Position numbers and translations under genes: made by a program
Origin: Cordia subcordata
Taxonomy: Eukaryota; Streptophyta; Magnoliopsida; Boraginales; Cordiaceae
Direction: 5' to 3'
Assembly: GCA_028554755.1 (NCBI GenBank)
Contig: JAPTOF010000006.1
Location: 6,070,501-6,134,500, forward strand
Length of the DNA: 64,000 nucleotides
The notes under the pieces: generated by a model
Databases searched by the model: none
Told to the model about the DNA's origin: nothing
What the model saw: only the letters and a program-made list of their open reading frames with translations
In this document: one piece after another, positions 47,801 to 60,353 of the stretch
How positions within the stretch are numbered: position 1 is the first letter of the stretch
Layout: every line of letters begins with the position of its first letter

Positions 47801-50800
47801 AAGTCAATGTATGGTCAATCATTAATGAGAAGACAGTTATTCATTTTCTCTCAATTTCTCTCTCTCTTCAGAAGGGTTATAATTCCTCTGAAAAATTTTA
47901 CCTTGCATTGTAAAATATCAGTTGCTCTTATCTAGAGACTAAAAATTACTTTATTGGATTATCCAATTCTCAGGATGCAGTATCTCGAGGACTTGCAAGT
48001 GCAGGCGGAGATGTTATTCAGTATGGGTGGGTGGACCTTTCAGCATGCTTCTAGTGCAGTTTCTACGTGCAGATGATCCTATCCTTGATCAATCAGACCA
48101 AACAGTATAAGAAACAGATTAGATTGGGTTCTCTTTGTAAAGTTTAGCTGGCGAAGTGTGAATTTGCCTCCTTTGACAATTGAATATATTTTCTCCTAGT
48201 TATTGCACATCTCTATGAAAAACTGAAACTTACAGCTTTTGCTTAAATCTGAGTATAAACTTGACCTCTGAAATATTTTCTTAATTTTGACAAACCTGGG
48301 AATGACATTGAACATGATTTGTGTTGCATAAAATATGGCAAAGGGATATGGCATACTGGCTAGTAATCCATGACTTGAGAAATGAGTTTGAAGAAGAATG
48401 TGGTGTAATCTTTTTCCCCTTCTCCATTTCCTTTATGCCTTGTACATCTAATTATAATCTGCTAAGCTCTAGATAAATGTAAATGTGATGGATAACAAAA
48501 ATTATGGATTTGAACTGCTCAGAGGTCATTCCATGTGCTGCTGGATAGCTTGCATCACCAGTAAACAAATTGGCATTTGAGAGATAGCTTCTGAAAACTT
48601 TCAGTAGAAGTTAGTTTATAGCTTGTGACCTAGGAGTTCTTTTCCTCTTTTGTTTAATGGGCATGTGATAGTATGGGATGGAGTTACTATCCTTTCTGAG
48701 AGAGGGATTTGGTTAGGGGGTGCCCGCTTCGTGGTCAGCTGTGCACAAGATTTGGTATATCTGACGAGAACCAGGAATCATCAGTACAAACTATTTTCTT
48801 AGCTTTGATTGTTTACTTAGGTTCATGTCTAACAAATGTGTATGGTGTAGGTCATAGTGAAAACTGCTGACAATAAGGGTTTCCTTTCTGTAGATTAGCA
48901 TCCACACCAGCAATGTTCTTCAGCACACTTACTGAAAATGATGAGATTTTATGTCCCGTGGATGGGTCCATCATGATAACAGGTAATCTACATTTGTCAT
49001 TTTCCCGGGATCTCTGGTAATAATAGAAGCCTCAAGAAACCTGGACTTCTGTTTGTTGTGAATCTTATCACTTGTCTATGAACAGCAAGCCATCTGCCCT
49101 ACAATAGGAATGGGTTTAAGTTCTTTACAAGTGCTGGAGGACTTGGGAAAGCTGACATCAAGGACATTTTGGAGCGTGCAGCAAATATATATAAGAATTC
49201 TTCAGATGAAAGGAAAGCTTCTGTCTCTGTGAAGAGAGTCGATTACATGAGTGTTTATGCATCTAATCTTGTATTAGCAGTTCGCAAAGCTGCAGGAAAT
49301 ATAGGTAATATATCTTTAATATGCTTCGAGTTGGTGACTATAACAAACAAAATCGGATAACCAAGAAACAAAATGAAGATTTTAGTATCCATTTTCTTAT
49401 TGTCGATTGGACTTTATCTTATATTAGGTTCATTGTAATGTTGTGACTTGGCCTCTAACAGTTGTGAGACTAAAATCTTTTGCATATGACTATTCATATT
49501 ATTAACGTCACATCGGTTCTCTATCACTTTCTTACCTCTTACCATATTTAAATAATCTTTGTTTCTTCTTGTTAAAAAATCAAATCCAGAGAAGCCACTG
49601 GAGGGGTTCCATATAATTGTTGATGCAGGGAATGGAGCTGGAGGTTTCTTTGCTGTAAGTTTCAGGCTTTCGATAATAGAGATATTTTCTTTCTTTCATG
49701 TACTCTTCTTTCCTCTGGCTAGTCAATTCAAATAATAACCAGCAATAAGAAAAGAGAATTATGGTAACATCTGATATACACTGCTTATTTGTATTACATG
49801 GAGGTTCTAGTTATATATTTAGAAAGCACTAGAGATAGTAATGCCATGTTGATCAAAGTGTACTCTGTATCTTGTCTTGTCTTTACCAGGAAGCATGAAA
49901 TTTTTGTGGCAGTTCCAGTTATATGCTTTTACTAAATTATTTATGCACTTGCTCAGAAGATATTGCTTTGTCTCATTTATCTCTTGCTATACTGTATTGA
50001 AAATTTCACCTTGAAATGTTTGTATTACAAGGTGATGAAATCTCTTTTTCATTTGTTATGTATAATGATGAACAATAAAAGATATTCCCAAGTTTGTAGG
50101 CTATTCTTTATGGCCTGTTTGGTATAATGGAATGGCTTATTCAAGGCAGAATGCTCATGGAATATTTATTCTTTTTCTTGTGTTTGGTTAAAACCATAAG
50201 AAAGGGCTAGAATGGAACGTCTGTTTCATTTCATATGTTTGGTAAAATTGTTTTAACAAGTTAGAATGAAATGAAAATCAATGCAATTAACCAAAATACT
50301 CTTGTTCTTTGATTTGACATAAGTTTAAGTTCATGTTAACTTTATGAAATATTAACATAAATTAAAATACTCTTGTTAGTGTTTGATCAGCATTAAATAC
50401 AAAGCATTACTTATTCTATCATTTTTTAATTTATTTACTTTTTGAACATAATAGAGAGAAAAGTTAACCATCCAATAAGAATATACGCGTCTTCCAGCTA
50501 GAGAAGAGTTAAAAATGAAAGAGATATGTGTATTTTTAATTTTTTTTAATTGTTTAACTTTTTTATTTCTTGAAATCTTAAATTTTTAATTTTAATTTTT
50601 AGTTTCAAATAATGATTGAGAATATGTGAGAGGATAAGTTATTTTTGTGGTTTTACTTTTGTGATTTTTACTTGAGTTAGAATACTCATTCCTTGGGTTG
50701 GTATAAGGAATGTATTTTCTAACTTTTTCCTAGAAAGACAATTCTATTGGAATGAATTTTCCAGCTCCAATTAGTCCGACCAAATAAAAGAAAAGGAATC

Positions 50801-53800
50801 AGAAGCTAGAATGACATTTCTTTCCAGGCTATTCCAGCATACGAAAGGAGCCCTTAGAGTCAGTGCTACCTAGGAAACAAGGAGTCTATGGCATATTCTG
50901 GTTACGTAAAGGTATTATGGTTGAGATAGAATATTAGTTATTGAGAGGTGCTTTTGTGGTGATGCTATCAACCCAACGGCGTCAAGTTGTTATATGCAAA
51001 ATAGTTGTTCATTAGTGAGAGAGTTAATTTCAGAATTTTGTAGAACTGGGAGATGTGGGCACGAGATTTCTGATAGAGCTGTATAATGGGTGATGAAGAA
51101 GTTAAGTTTAGAGTTATCAGGTGGATGGAAATTTTTATAATATTATTACAGGGGAAGAGTTGTGTACATAGAGTACTTGTTTAACTGGAAGCCTGCTATT
51201 AAGCCCCTGATATTTGCAGTCGAGCTTGCCCCGCTAGTATTAAGTGCTGGGAGATGTTGAATGGGTATGACTGCAGAATATTGGACGTGCTGCTTCAGAA
51301 AGTTAAAGTTGAACATGCCATTGAATATGTGAAATTGTGGGTCTTTGTCTTGCTCTTCTTAAAATTGGCAAGTGCTTGAACACATATCTATGTGATATTT
51401 ACTATGATCTTGAAGAGAATATAATGAATGAACTCTTATCATTATACCAAGCATTGACCCAAAGAAAACAAATTTGAGGCAAAGACATGGAAATATCATT
51501 TGGCCAACAATAGTTCTAAAGTGACATCATATACTGATATAGCACATGCCATGGCTTTGCTTGGTACTTGGGAATAAAATGGAGTAGATGCAACTTGCAT
51601 TGAGATGATTTATGTAGGCCATTTTTGTGGTCAAAGTAGTAATAGACTCTTTGGTGGGGCTAATCTGTGTGCAGGACAAATAGCTGATAGTATTCATGCC
51701 TTAATTCCTAAGATGATGAAAGCTGTTAACTTGTGCAAGTCAGGTTAATGTCTAAAGTTATCATTCTAATGCATTTTTATAATTATGATTTATAAGAATA
51801 GTATCTTAGCAACTTCAATTGAACATTTTCAACATTTTGGATTTCAAGTTGTGGAATAAGAATTTTGGTATTGGATTTTAATCCTCTAAGGTAATTTGAT
51901 GAAATATTTCCATTTAGAATAAATATCAAGCACTGAGGGATAGTGTAAAGTTATAATTTAGAAGCCAGAAGTGATGGGTTTCTCTACCAACTCTCACCAC
52001 TTTCAAAATGTATGACTATTTTTGATGCTTGTTACTCTAAGTGCAGTATTTGTCACTGAATTAATTATTATCATCTGGTCTCTATGGTTGTACAGGGAAA
52101 GGTGCTTGAGCCCCTGGGGGCTACTATGACAGGCAGTCAGTTTCTAGAGCCTGATGGTATCAATTAATCTGGAATGTTTTGGGATTATTTCCAAAAGACT
52201 TTTCACTAATTCAATTTACGTTGGCATAAGGTATGTTTCCAAATCACATCCCCAACCCAGAGGACAAGGCGGCAATGAAAGCTATTACACAGGCAGTACT
52301 TGACAACAAGGCTGATTTGGGTATTATATTTGATACAGATGTTGACAGGTGATAGCTTCACTGATCTTTGCATTGATTTTGTTTCAATTTGGGTTTTTCT
52401 AACTCCTAAGGTTTTCATCAGGTCTGCCGCTGTGGATTCCACTGGTCGAGAGTTTAACCGGAATCGTTTGATTGCTCTAATGTCTGCTATTGTTCTGGAG
52501 GAAGTAAGCTTTTCTAACCAAACTGTCCAAGCACCATTTCTTTTAATATGGATCTAATTTTTCCTTTTCTTTTTGCCAATTCTTCCTCCTTTGGACTAGC
52601 ACCCAGGTACTACAATTGTCACAGATAGTGTGACTTCAGATGGGTTGACAACATTCATTGAAAAAAAACTAGGTGAAGATAACAACCTACTTCCCTTTTA
52701 TTTGTTTCAGATGATGATGAATGGACTGACGTAGTTGTTCTTTCACAGGAGGGAAACACCACCGATTTAAAAGAGGCTACAAAAATGTTATTGATGAAGC
52801 CATTCGTTTGGTAAGTTATCACCTTATATGCGTGTTACTTGTAGTCCCTGCTAGATGTTATATGGGTCTTTGCTAATGCTTCCAATAGTTGAAGAGGTAC
52901 TAATACTCCCCAAAGTTGGTAATCTTCTTTTGGATTTTGCAGTATTTCATAGTGACCTCGGAATAGTCAAAAGCAATCAGATACATTTCATTCCTTTTCT
53001 TCTCTGACCCCTCTCTCCCTTCCCCTCTGTCTCTCTGTTTACTTTCTCTGTGGCTATCTTTTCTGAAGCTAGATTACTTATTGATTCGGTGAGCTTCTGT
53101 TTATAATGTTTTATATTCTTCCTTGCATTTTGAGGAAAAAACTGGAATATTTTTGTATATTTTGAATGCTTTGTTTACATAGATTTTATACAGCAAGATA
53201 GAGCTATTCAGGAAAGTTTGACATTCTACCAATTCCTAGAAATCTGGAAAATATATTTACAGCTAATCTCCTATAATTGGAATACAAATCTGTCCCTACA
53301 ATTACTATCATTCACATAGATAATGGGAAGTTCACATAAATCATGGGATTTAATTTAATTTTGAATTTCCAACACTCCCCCTCAAGCTGGGGAATAGATA
53401 TTTTCCATCCCTAGCTTGCTCACAATCTTTTGAAATGTTGAATTTTTTCAATCCTTTAGTTAAGATATCTGCTAATTTGGCCCTATGTGGAAATGTAGGG
53501 TCTACAAATCAATCCACTCTCAAGCTTCTCCTTTATGAAATGTCTGTCAACTTCCACATGTTTAGTTCTGTTATGTTGAACTGGATTATGAGCTATATTG
53601 ATTGCAGACTTATTGTGACAATAAAGTTTCATTGGAGTCTCCCATTTAATCTTCAAGTCTTCTAGGATAATCTTGAGCCATAACAATTCACAAATACCTT
53701 GTGCCATTGACCGAAACTCTGCTTCTGCACTAGATCTTGCAACAACTGGTTGTTTCTTACTTCTCCAAGTTACCAAATTCCCACCAAGAAAGGTATAATA

Positions 53801-56800
53801 TCCAGATGTCGATCTTCTACCAGTAACAGAGCCAGCATAATTAGCATCTGTGTATGCTTCTACTTCCGTGCTTGTACCTTTTCTAAATAAGATCCCTTTT
53901 CCTGGGCTGCCTTTTAAATATTGTAAGATACGATATACTGCATAGAGATGGACATCCTTGGGGTTTTGCATGAACTGACCCACCACACTTACAGCATATG
54001 CAATATCAGGCCGTGTGTGTGACAAATAGATTAGTCTCCCAACGAGTCATTGATACATACCTTTGTCAACTGGTTCGTCTCCCATTGACTCTCCTAGTCT
54101 ATGATTTGGCTCTATCGGTGTGTCCGATGGTCTACAACCAAGTTTACCTGATTCTTTTAGCAGATCAAGAACATATTTTTGTTGTGAAACAAAAATTCCT
54201 TCCTTAGATCGAGCCACTTAAATTCCTAAGAAGTACTTTAACTTCCCAAGATCCTTTATTTCAAATTCTTCTGCTAAATACTTTCGATTGGCTTCCTTTT
54301 CGTCTATATCATCCCCAGTTACTATGATACCATCCACATAAACTATCAATGTTGTGATTTTCCCTGAAGCTGAATGCTTATGATCACCTTGGCTCTGTTT
54401 GTACTTCATATCCAACATTGCTTTAGTAAATCTACCAAACCATGCTCGAGGAGATTGTTTAAGACTATACAATGCTTTCTTCAATCTGCACACTTTGTTT
54501 CTATCCAAATTTATCCCAAAGCCAAGTGGAACTTCCATATAGATTTCCTCCTCAAGGTCTCCATGCAAAAAGGCATTCTTCACATCGAACTGTTGTAAAG
54601 GCCAATCATAATTTGCTGCTAGAGATAACAACACCCTTATTGTATTCATCATCGCAACTGGGGCAAATGTCTCTTGATAATCCACCCCAAAGGTCTATGT
54701 ATATCCCTTGGCTACTAATCTCGCTTTATATTTCTCAATGGATCCATCTGACTTATACTTTACAGTGAAGAACCATTTGCACCCTATTGGTTTCTTTCCA
54801 ATTGGTAAATCCACTAGTTCCCATGTTTTGTTCTTTTCCAAGGCTTCCATTTCTACTTTCATTGCATGCTTCCATTCTTTTCTGCTAAGTGCCTCGGATA
54901 AAGTTTGTGGGATGGTGACAAGTGTTTAGATGGGCGAGAAAAGTTTTGTGTGAGGGGGATAATTTTCCAAATGACACAAAATGGGATAAAGGATGTTGAG
55001 TGCACTTCCTGACACCTTTTCTTGTGGCTATGGGTAGATCCAAATCAAGAACAATAGGTGATTTTCTAGCAGAAGGGCTTACCTCATTCCCAAGTGACGA
55101 TTCAGTCTCTTGAACTTGCGTAGGAACGGACTTTATTCTTCCTGAGTAGACCTGTAGTGGCTTCGAGGAAGTAGGATTTATTGGACTTAATGGTTCTTCA
55201 GAGAGAATAGAAACTGACTTTGTAGGCTCTTCAAAAGTAGGTTTAGGGGTGGATTCAATTTGCAAAAGTGTTTTGGCTAAGATGGATGGCTCTCTCAAAA
55301 TAAATCCTTGTCCTCCATAGATAATGTCTCTCTCCGAAGATGAGGGCTAGAAAAATAGTTTTCTTGTTCAACAAATGTGACATCAGCAGATACATAAGTT
55401 TTACGAGCAGTGAGATCATAACACTTGTACCCTTTCTGAGTAGGTGAATACCCTATGAAGACACATTTGATAGCTCTAGGGTCTAACTTACTTCGACCAT
55501 AAGAGTGAACATGAACAAATGAGACACATCCGAAAACTTTAGGAGCTAAATTAGTTAACACATTGAAATCTGGAAAATACTTAGAGAAAACCTCCATTGG
55601 GCTTTTAAAGTCAAGGACCCGTGATGGGATGCGATTTATAAGGTAAGCTGCATTAGATGCTTTCCTCCCAAAAAGATTTTGGAACATTTTTCTGAAACAA
55701 AAGAGCACGAACAGTGGCCAAAAGATGACCATTTTTTCTTTCGGCTATCCCATTTTGTTGGGGTGTGTTAACACATGAAGATTCATGAATAATTCCCTCC
55801 TTTTGAAAGTACGAGGACAAAGTTTGATTGAAATAGTCTCTAGCATTATCTGTCCTCAACCTTTTAATTCCAACATTAAATTGAGTTTTAACCATTTTAT
55901 GAAAGAGAGGAAAAATGTTGCTCACATCAGATTTTTGTTTTAACAAATAAATCCATGTAACCCGAGTACAATCATCAATGAAAGAAACAAACCAACGAGC
56001 CCGTGAAATGTTGGGGACTTGAGATAGACCCCAAATATCACTGTGGATCAGGGAAAAAGGAACTATAATTCTTTTATTGCTTAAAGGAAAGGAAACACGT
56101 CGGTGTTTAGCAAATTCACAAACATCACAGTGAAAAACATTTACGTCAATACCCTTAAACAAGGATGGAAACATAATTCTAAGAGTATCAAAGGAAGGGT
56201 GTCCAAGTCTAAAATGATGGAGCCAGATTTGCTCTTTCTCGGAAGAAGATTTGCTGGACAAAAATGAGAGAGGTGATTTTTGCTCATTGTGCACTTGGTT
56301 GCTCGGTAACTCAAGATAGTAAAGACCATGTCTCACCTTAGCAAGTCCAATCGTCCTCCTCATAACTTGGTCCTAAAAAACACAAGAAATACCAAAAAAC
56401 ATGACATTGCAATTTAGATCTTTTATGAGTCGATGAATAGACACAAGGTTTGTAGATAACTTAGGTACATGTAGCACATCTTTAAGGATCACAGATGGAC
56501 TTAGAATAATGTCTCCTTGGCCAGCAACAGTGGCCAAGGATCCATCAGCAATGGTTATTTTTCTGTTGCTTGGGCAAGGATGATAAGTGAGGAATTTGTA
56601 TGAAGAGTGAGTCATATGATCGGTTGCACCAGAATCAATGACCCAAGAATTTGAAAAGTCTAAACCTAAGGCACTTAAAGCATACAAGGAATGAGGCATA
56701 CCTGAATTAGCCAAGGAACAGGTACCTGTAGACTTTTCTAATGACTCAAGGAGTGATCTCAGCCTTCCAATGTCTTCTTTGCTGATTTCATTTTGCTCTC

Positions 56801-59800
56801 CCCCACTAGATTTTGTAGCATCATGTGATTTATCTTCTCTAGATTGAACCATATGTACCTGACTTCTCTGGGGGCCATTTCTAGATCTTCTATTCCATTG
56901 AGAACTTTGTGGTTTTCCATGAAGTTTCCAACAATGCTCCTTGGTATGACGAGGCTTTTTGCAATAGTTGCACCAAAGATTATCCTTGTTTAAGGGCTGA
57001 TCCTTTTTCCAAACTTCTAAATTTGTAGCATTGTTAGTCGAGGTCTTTTCAGCACCATTGATTTTTCCTAGCATTGCTGATCCTTCAACGGGTTGAGAGT
57101 AAAGCATAACTCCCCTTCGACTTTCCTCAGTATTGATGATAGAGATAGTCTCATTCAATGAAGGTAACTCTTGTCTTCCCAAAATATGAATTCTGACCTA
57201 ACCTGATCATAAATTCGTTCCCTTTCAATGAAATTCTTTAGGGCATCCGCATCTGTGCTACAAGTTCATCTCAATGGAGCGATAATGGTCCATCTCTTGC
57301 CATAGATTCTTCAAGAGATTGGCATACTCTGTGACTGAAAGATTTTCTTGTTTTGTGGCAGAGATTTTGGTTTTGATCTCAAACACTCGAGCAGCATCCT
57401 TTACCTTAGAATAAGTTTGTTCTGCAGCTTCCCATATTTCTTTAGATGTTGACAGGAACATAAACGTATCACTGATTTCTGGTTGCATGGAATTCCATAA
57501 CCAAGACATGACCATGGAATCCTCATTATCCCAAGCATCGAAATTGGGATCTCCCTTCTTGGGTCCATTACTGAGAAGATGGCTCAATTTTCCCTTCCCT
57601 TTTAGAAAGTTTCGAACTACTTGAGACCACTTCATATAGTTTTTGCCATTTAATCTGTATGCAGACTGAATGTTTTGTAATTCTCCTATTGTTTGACTAA
57701 CTTTCACATCCCCAAACTGCACAGTGGATTGTGACTGAGTACTAGAAACTTTTTCAGTTGTGGCACCCATGTTGTAATTCTCTTTTTTGATTGAGTGCAA
57801 GAGATTTCAGTAATGAAGGCTGAACAAAAGGTGCAAACTACTTTGTTTATGAAGAAACAAACAAAGTAGACGAAAAAAGCACATAAAGAGTTAGAAGTAT
57901 GGCTTGGCAATGAAGGCCTGCTGTAATGAGATTCTTGATCCCAGAGAGAAACCTAAAGCTCTAATACCATGAGGAAAAAATTGGAATATTTTTGTATATT
58001 TTGAATGCTTTGTTTACATAGATTTTATACAGCAAGATAGAGCTATTTAGGGAAGTTTGACATTCTACCAATCCCTAGAAATCTGGAAAATATATTTACA
58101 GCGAATCTCCTATAATTGGAATACAAATCTGTCCCTACAATTACTATCATTCACATAGATAATGGGAAGTTCACATAAATCATGGGATTTAATTTAATTT
58201 TGAATTTCCAACACATTTATTTATTACTACTTTTCTTCCCCAGTGATCCGTTTCCTTTTTTTTTTGTGTGTGTTTTTAGGTATTAAAGGTGAAGATGTCA
58301 TTATTAGGTTGTATTAAAGATGAAGATGTCATTATTAGGTTTGAACTCTCCCTTTAGAAAGGGTTGGCTTATTTTCTGCTTATCTTCTATGGTAAAAAAG
58401 TATGGCTTTTGATATTCTTTCTCTCTTTGAAATAGCAGTCCTGCATCTTTTGCTGGAATCAATAAATGTTGGCAGATAGCAAAGATGAATTGAGTATCAT
58501 ATAACTGCCTGAATCTGTCTAATAGCTGTTCGCTCATGTGGTGTACTGAGTTTCTAGGGGCTAGTTGTCATAGTTATCGATTTAAATTTTCTGCATTTAT
58601 GGAGACAGAATTATATACAAGGTGTAAAATATTGTTGACAGAACAATGCTGGTGTGGAGTCACATTTGGCTATAGAGACAAGTGGTCATGGAGCTCTCAA
58701 GGAGAATCATTGGCTTGACGATGGTGCATACCTTATGGTAAGGATCTATCTTCAGCTTATTCTGGTGGACTTTCAGTTTTTCTTTTTTCACTTTGTGTTC
58801 TTTTTATCAGCTAGGTACTGAAATTTCTTGTCAGTCCACTGAGGAGGCAGCATGAGTATGCAGGATCTATGAATGAGAACTAAATGTCTTGAACTAACAT
58901 GTTTGGATGTTTTTATAATCCATTTGTTATTAACTAGCAGGTGAAGCTCTTAAACAAACTTGCATCAGCTAGAAAGTCTGGAATTGGTAGTGGCAGCAAA
59001 GTTTTGAATGACTTGGTGGAGGGTCTAGAGGAAGCAGCTGTTGCTGCTGAAGTGAGACTAAAAATAGACCAGGATCATTCTGATCTTAAAGGAGGGTATG
59101 TCACTGTGCTTGATATTTGTTTGCGGAACATGATGACCTATGTTAACTGGTGTTAGGGCTTGCAGATCTTTTCGCGATTATGGAGGGGCTGTGATAAAAC
59201 ATTTGGAAAACATTGTTGATGCAGATCCAAAGCTTCAGAAGGCCCCTGTTAACTATGAAGGAGTGAGTATCTCCAGTTGTCCTCCTGCCCCACTTTGATT
59301 TGTTTGATATATTCAAGAATCCTAGGAGAGTCACCTCTTAAATAGTCAATTCATGGTCCTCTTCCATCAAGGGTACAATTTCTCGCCAATTTATGTATTA
59401 TTGAATGTGAAAATCTAAAAGAGGCTACCGTTGTAGTTCATAGTGAACAGGAACCTTTGTGAAAAAAGCAGCTTTCGTTAGGATATAGGACTTGTATAGT
59501 GATGTAAATAAAAAATATGCTTATTCGTTCATAAAGAATTCGATAGGATTTCATGTAAGAAAGAGAAAGTAGGATTTTATCCAATAAAATAAGCTAAAGA
59601 AAATATCTGCCCCTCTCTTTCAGCTTTCTTCCTTCTCAGGCACACTTCCCATTGCACATGCAAAGACAGGCCCCTTTTGTACCCATTTCTCGCTTGCCGA
59701 TATTAGTTGAAGCACACATGGAAGCCTTATTTCCTGTTTGTTGAAGGCGATTGGAAAATCCATATTGTATCTCTTTTCCAGGAGAAATATTGATTAAAAA

Positions 59801-60353
59801 TATCATTAATGGTCTATAAGAGTTTGTAAGACTTCATGATCTAAGGAAGGATTTATGGATGAGTTTATCTAATACTGTAAGCTAAGGAAAATCTGTGTGT
59901 GTGTGTGTGTCTGTGTCTCTATCTGTCACACATCCTCATGCACACACGTGTACACTTATTGAACTCATCTGTCACCTTCTCTAATTTAGTTAGAGCATGC
60001 AAGGAGTCTTTATTTGCTGTTTGTTCGATGTCACATCCATGGTTATTGCTAAATGCTGCATCTTTGTTTTGCAATGTTGCTTTATAAAAACAGATACGAG
60101 TTTCTGGTTATGGCGGATGGTTCCTACTGAGACTTTCGCTTCACGATCCTGTACTACCGCTTAATATAGAGGTACTCACCTTTGCTTGAAACTGTATAAC
60201 ATTATGCAAATGGGAAGAGACTAACGCTGATTGTCAACCCCACAGGCACCAACTAAAGACGACGCTGTGAAACTTGGTTCTGCTGTGCTCAGCGCTGTGA
60301 CAGAGTTTCCTGCCCTCGATACCTCTGCGTTGGACAAATTTATCAAAGGATGA
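38840..60353 (+). CDS. Plastid-type phosphoglucomutase/phosphomannomutase family protein
   Basis: Eighteen exons in phase give 609 residues: 38840-38846, 39891-40106, 40368-40434, 41534-41717, 47974-48026, 48894-48982, 49086-49304, 49590-49654, 52096-52156, 52231-52348, 52422-52503, 52600-52672, 52749-52810, 58642-58737, 58941-59095, 59166-59262, 60094-60171, 60246-60353. The family interconverts sugar 1- and 6-phosphates. Seen: phosphoserine motif TASHLP (Ser207), metal loop DTDVDR (355-360), sugar loop ETSGHG (444-449) and phosphate-site region [10 protein letters not shown]. About 95 N-terminal residues before SDIRGVAV look like a plastid transit peptide. It resembles Arabidopsis At5g17530/At1g70820; the preferred substrate cannot be read from sequence. 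Two introns contain copia elements and one a MITE, yet every exon is open and every junction keeps phase. Coding starts with ATGGCAG, split by the first intron. Confidence 0.9.
42839..43059 (+). repeat. 5' LTR of copia element 1
   Basis: 221 bp, TG...CA ends, with a TATA-like 'ctctataaatatc' near 42978. Ends immediately before the primer binding site. Confidence 0.95.
43288..47589 (+). pseudogene. Defective gag-pol of copia element 1
   Basis: One reading frame runs about 1433 codons without a frameshift but with 14 in-frame stops. Gag occupies 43288-44130 and ends at the first TAG. A zinc knuckle C-X2-C-X4-H-X4-C lies at 44220-44262, the protease site near 44360-44400 (itself hit by stops), the integrase HHCC and core region at about 44803-45400, RT at about 46240-46800 with an intact YVDD motif, and RNase H to 47589. 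Stops: TAG at 44128, 44356, 44410, 44980, 45208, 46273, 46495, 46750, 46876, 47359, 47587; TGA at 44371, 46801; TAA at 45085. It cannot make a full polyprotein by normal translation. Confidence 0.92.
47650..47870 (+). repeat. 3' LTR of copia element 1
   Basis: 221 bp, same length as the 5' copy, with seven substitutions and no indel. Preceded by a polypurine tract and followed by the duplicated GAAGG. Confidence 0.95.
50111..50853. mobile_element. PIF/Harbinger-like MITE in intron 8 of the phosphohexomutase gene
   Basis: About 743 bp with imperfect terminal inverted repeats: left TGGCCTGTTTGGTATAATGG, and the right end in reverse complement GGGCTCCTTTCGTATGCTGG. TTA flanks both sides (50108-50110 and 50854-50856), the 3-bp target typical of PIF/Harbinger MITEs. 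AT-rich interior without coding capacity. Confidence 0.65.
53131..53374 (-). repeat. 3' LTR of copia element 2
   Basis: 244 bp. On the minus strand it begins directly after the G-rich polypurine tract at 53375-53385. Confidence 0.95.
53483..57770 (-). pseudogene. Defective gag-pol of copia element 2
   Basis: Gag starts at 57770 and is broken near 57258 by a frameshift with an apparent small deletion in its middle; it resumes at about 57182. A zinc knuckle C-X2-C-X4-H-X4-C lies near 56940. The protease motif DSGA is intact near 56630, followed by a TAG at about 56370. Integrase follows (56363 to about 55650) and continues after another frameshift to 55295. RT (54218-54685) carries YVDG where copia RTs have YVDD, so a catalytic aspartate is lost. 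RNase H occupies 54025-53483. Further stops (TGA between RT and RNase H, TAA after RT) leave it non-functional. Confidence 0.9.
57970..58213 (-). repeat. 5' LTR of copia element 2
   Basis: 244 bp, five substitutions relative to the other copy. Its minus-strand end abuts the primer binding site at 57958-57969. Confidence 0.95.

Larger units (their letters stand above)
42839..47870 (+). mobile_element. Ty1/copia LTR retrotransposon 1, complete structure but defective
   Basis: LTRs of 221 bp (42839-43059 and 47650-47870) begin TGATA and end TTCA. A primer binding site for initiator tRNA-Met, TGGTATTCAGAGC, follows at 43060, and a polypurine tract GAGGGGAGC precedes the 3' LTR. A 5-bp duplication GAAGG flanks it (42834-42838 and 47871-47875). 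I count 7 differences between the LTRs (about 3%), so the insertion is fairly recent. Domain order gag, protease, integrase, RT, RNase H is that of copia. Inserted in sense within an intron of the phosphohexomutase gene. Confidence 0.95.
41718..47973 (+). other. Intron 4 of the phosphohexomutase gene, expanded by a copia element
   Basis: The intron is 6256 bp, of which 5032 bp is the sense-oriented copia element at 42839-47870. Without it the intron would be about 1.2 kb, like its neighbours. Confidence 0.85.
53131..58213 (-). mobile_element. Ty1/copia LTR retrotransposon 2, complete structure but defective
   Basis: Read on the minus strand it has 244-bp LTRs (57970-58213 is the 5' LTR, 53131-53374 the 3' LTR) beginning TGTTGGAAATTC and ending CCTCA. 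Next to the 5' LTR is a primer binding site TGGTATTAGAGC; before the 3' LTR is a polypurine tract TTGAGGGGGAG. A 5-bp duplication CATTT flanks it (53126-53130 and 58214-58218). I count 5 differences between the LTRs (about 2%), so it looks slightly younger than element 1. The LTR sequence and proteins differ from element 1, so it belongs to another copia family. Confidence 0.95.
52811..58641 (+). other. Intron 13 of the phosphohexomutase gene, expanded by an antisense copia element
   Basis: The intron is 5831 bp, of which 5083 bp is the copia element at 53131-58213. A small tandem duplication (gtattaaa.gtgaagatgtc-type unit, about 31 bp, two copies) follows at about 58280-58341. Confidence 0.85.
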
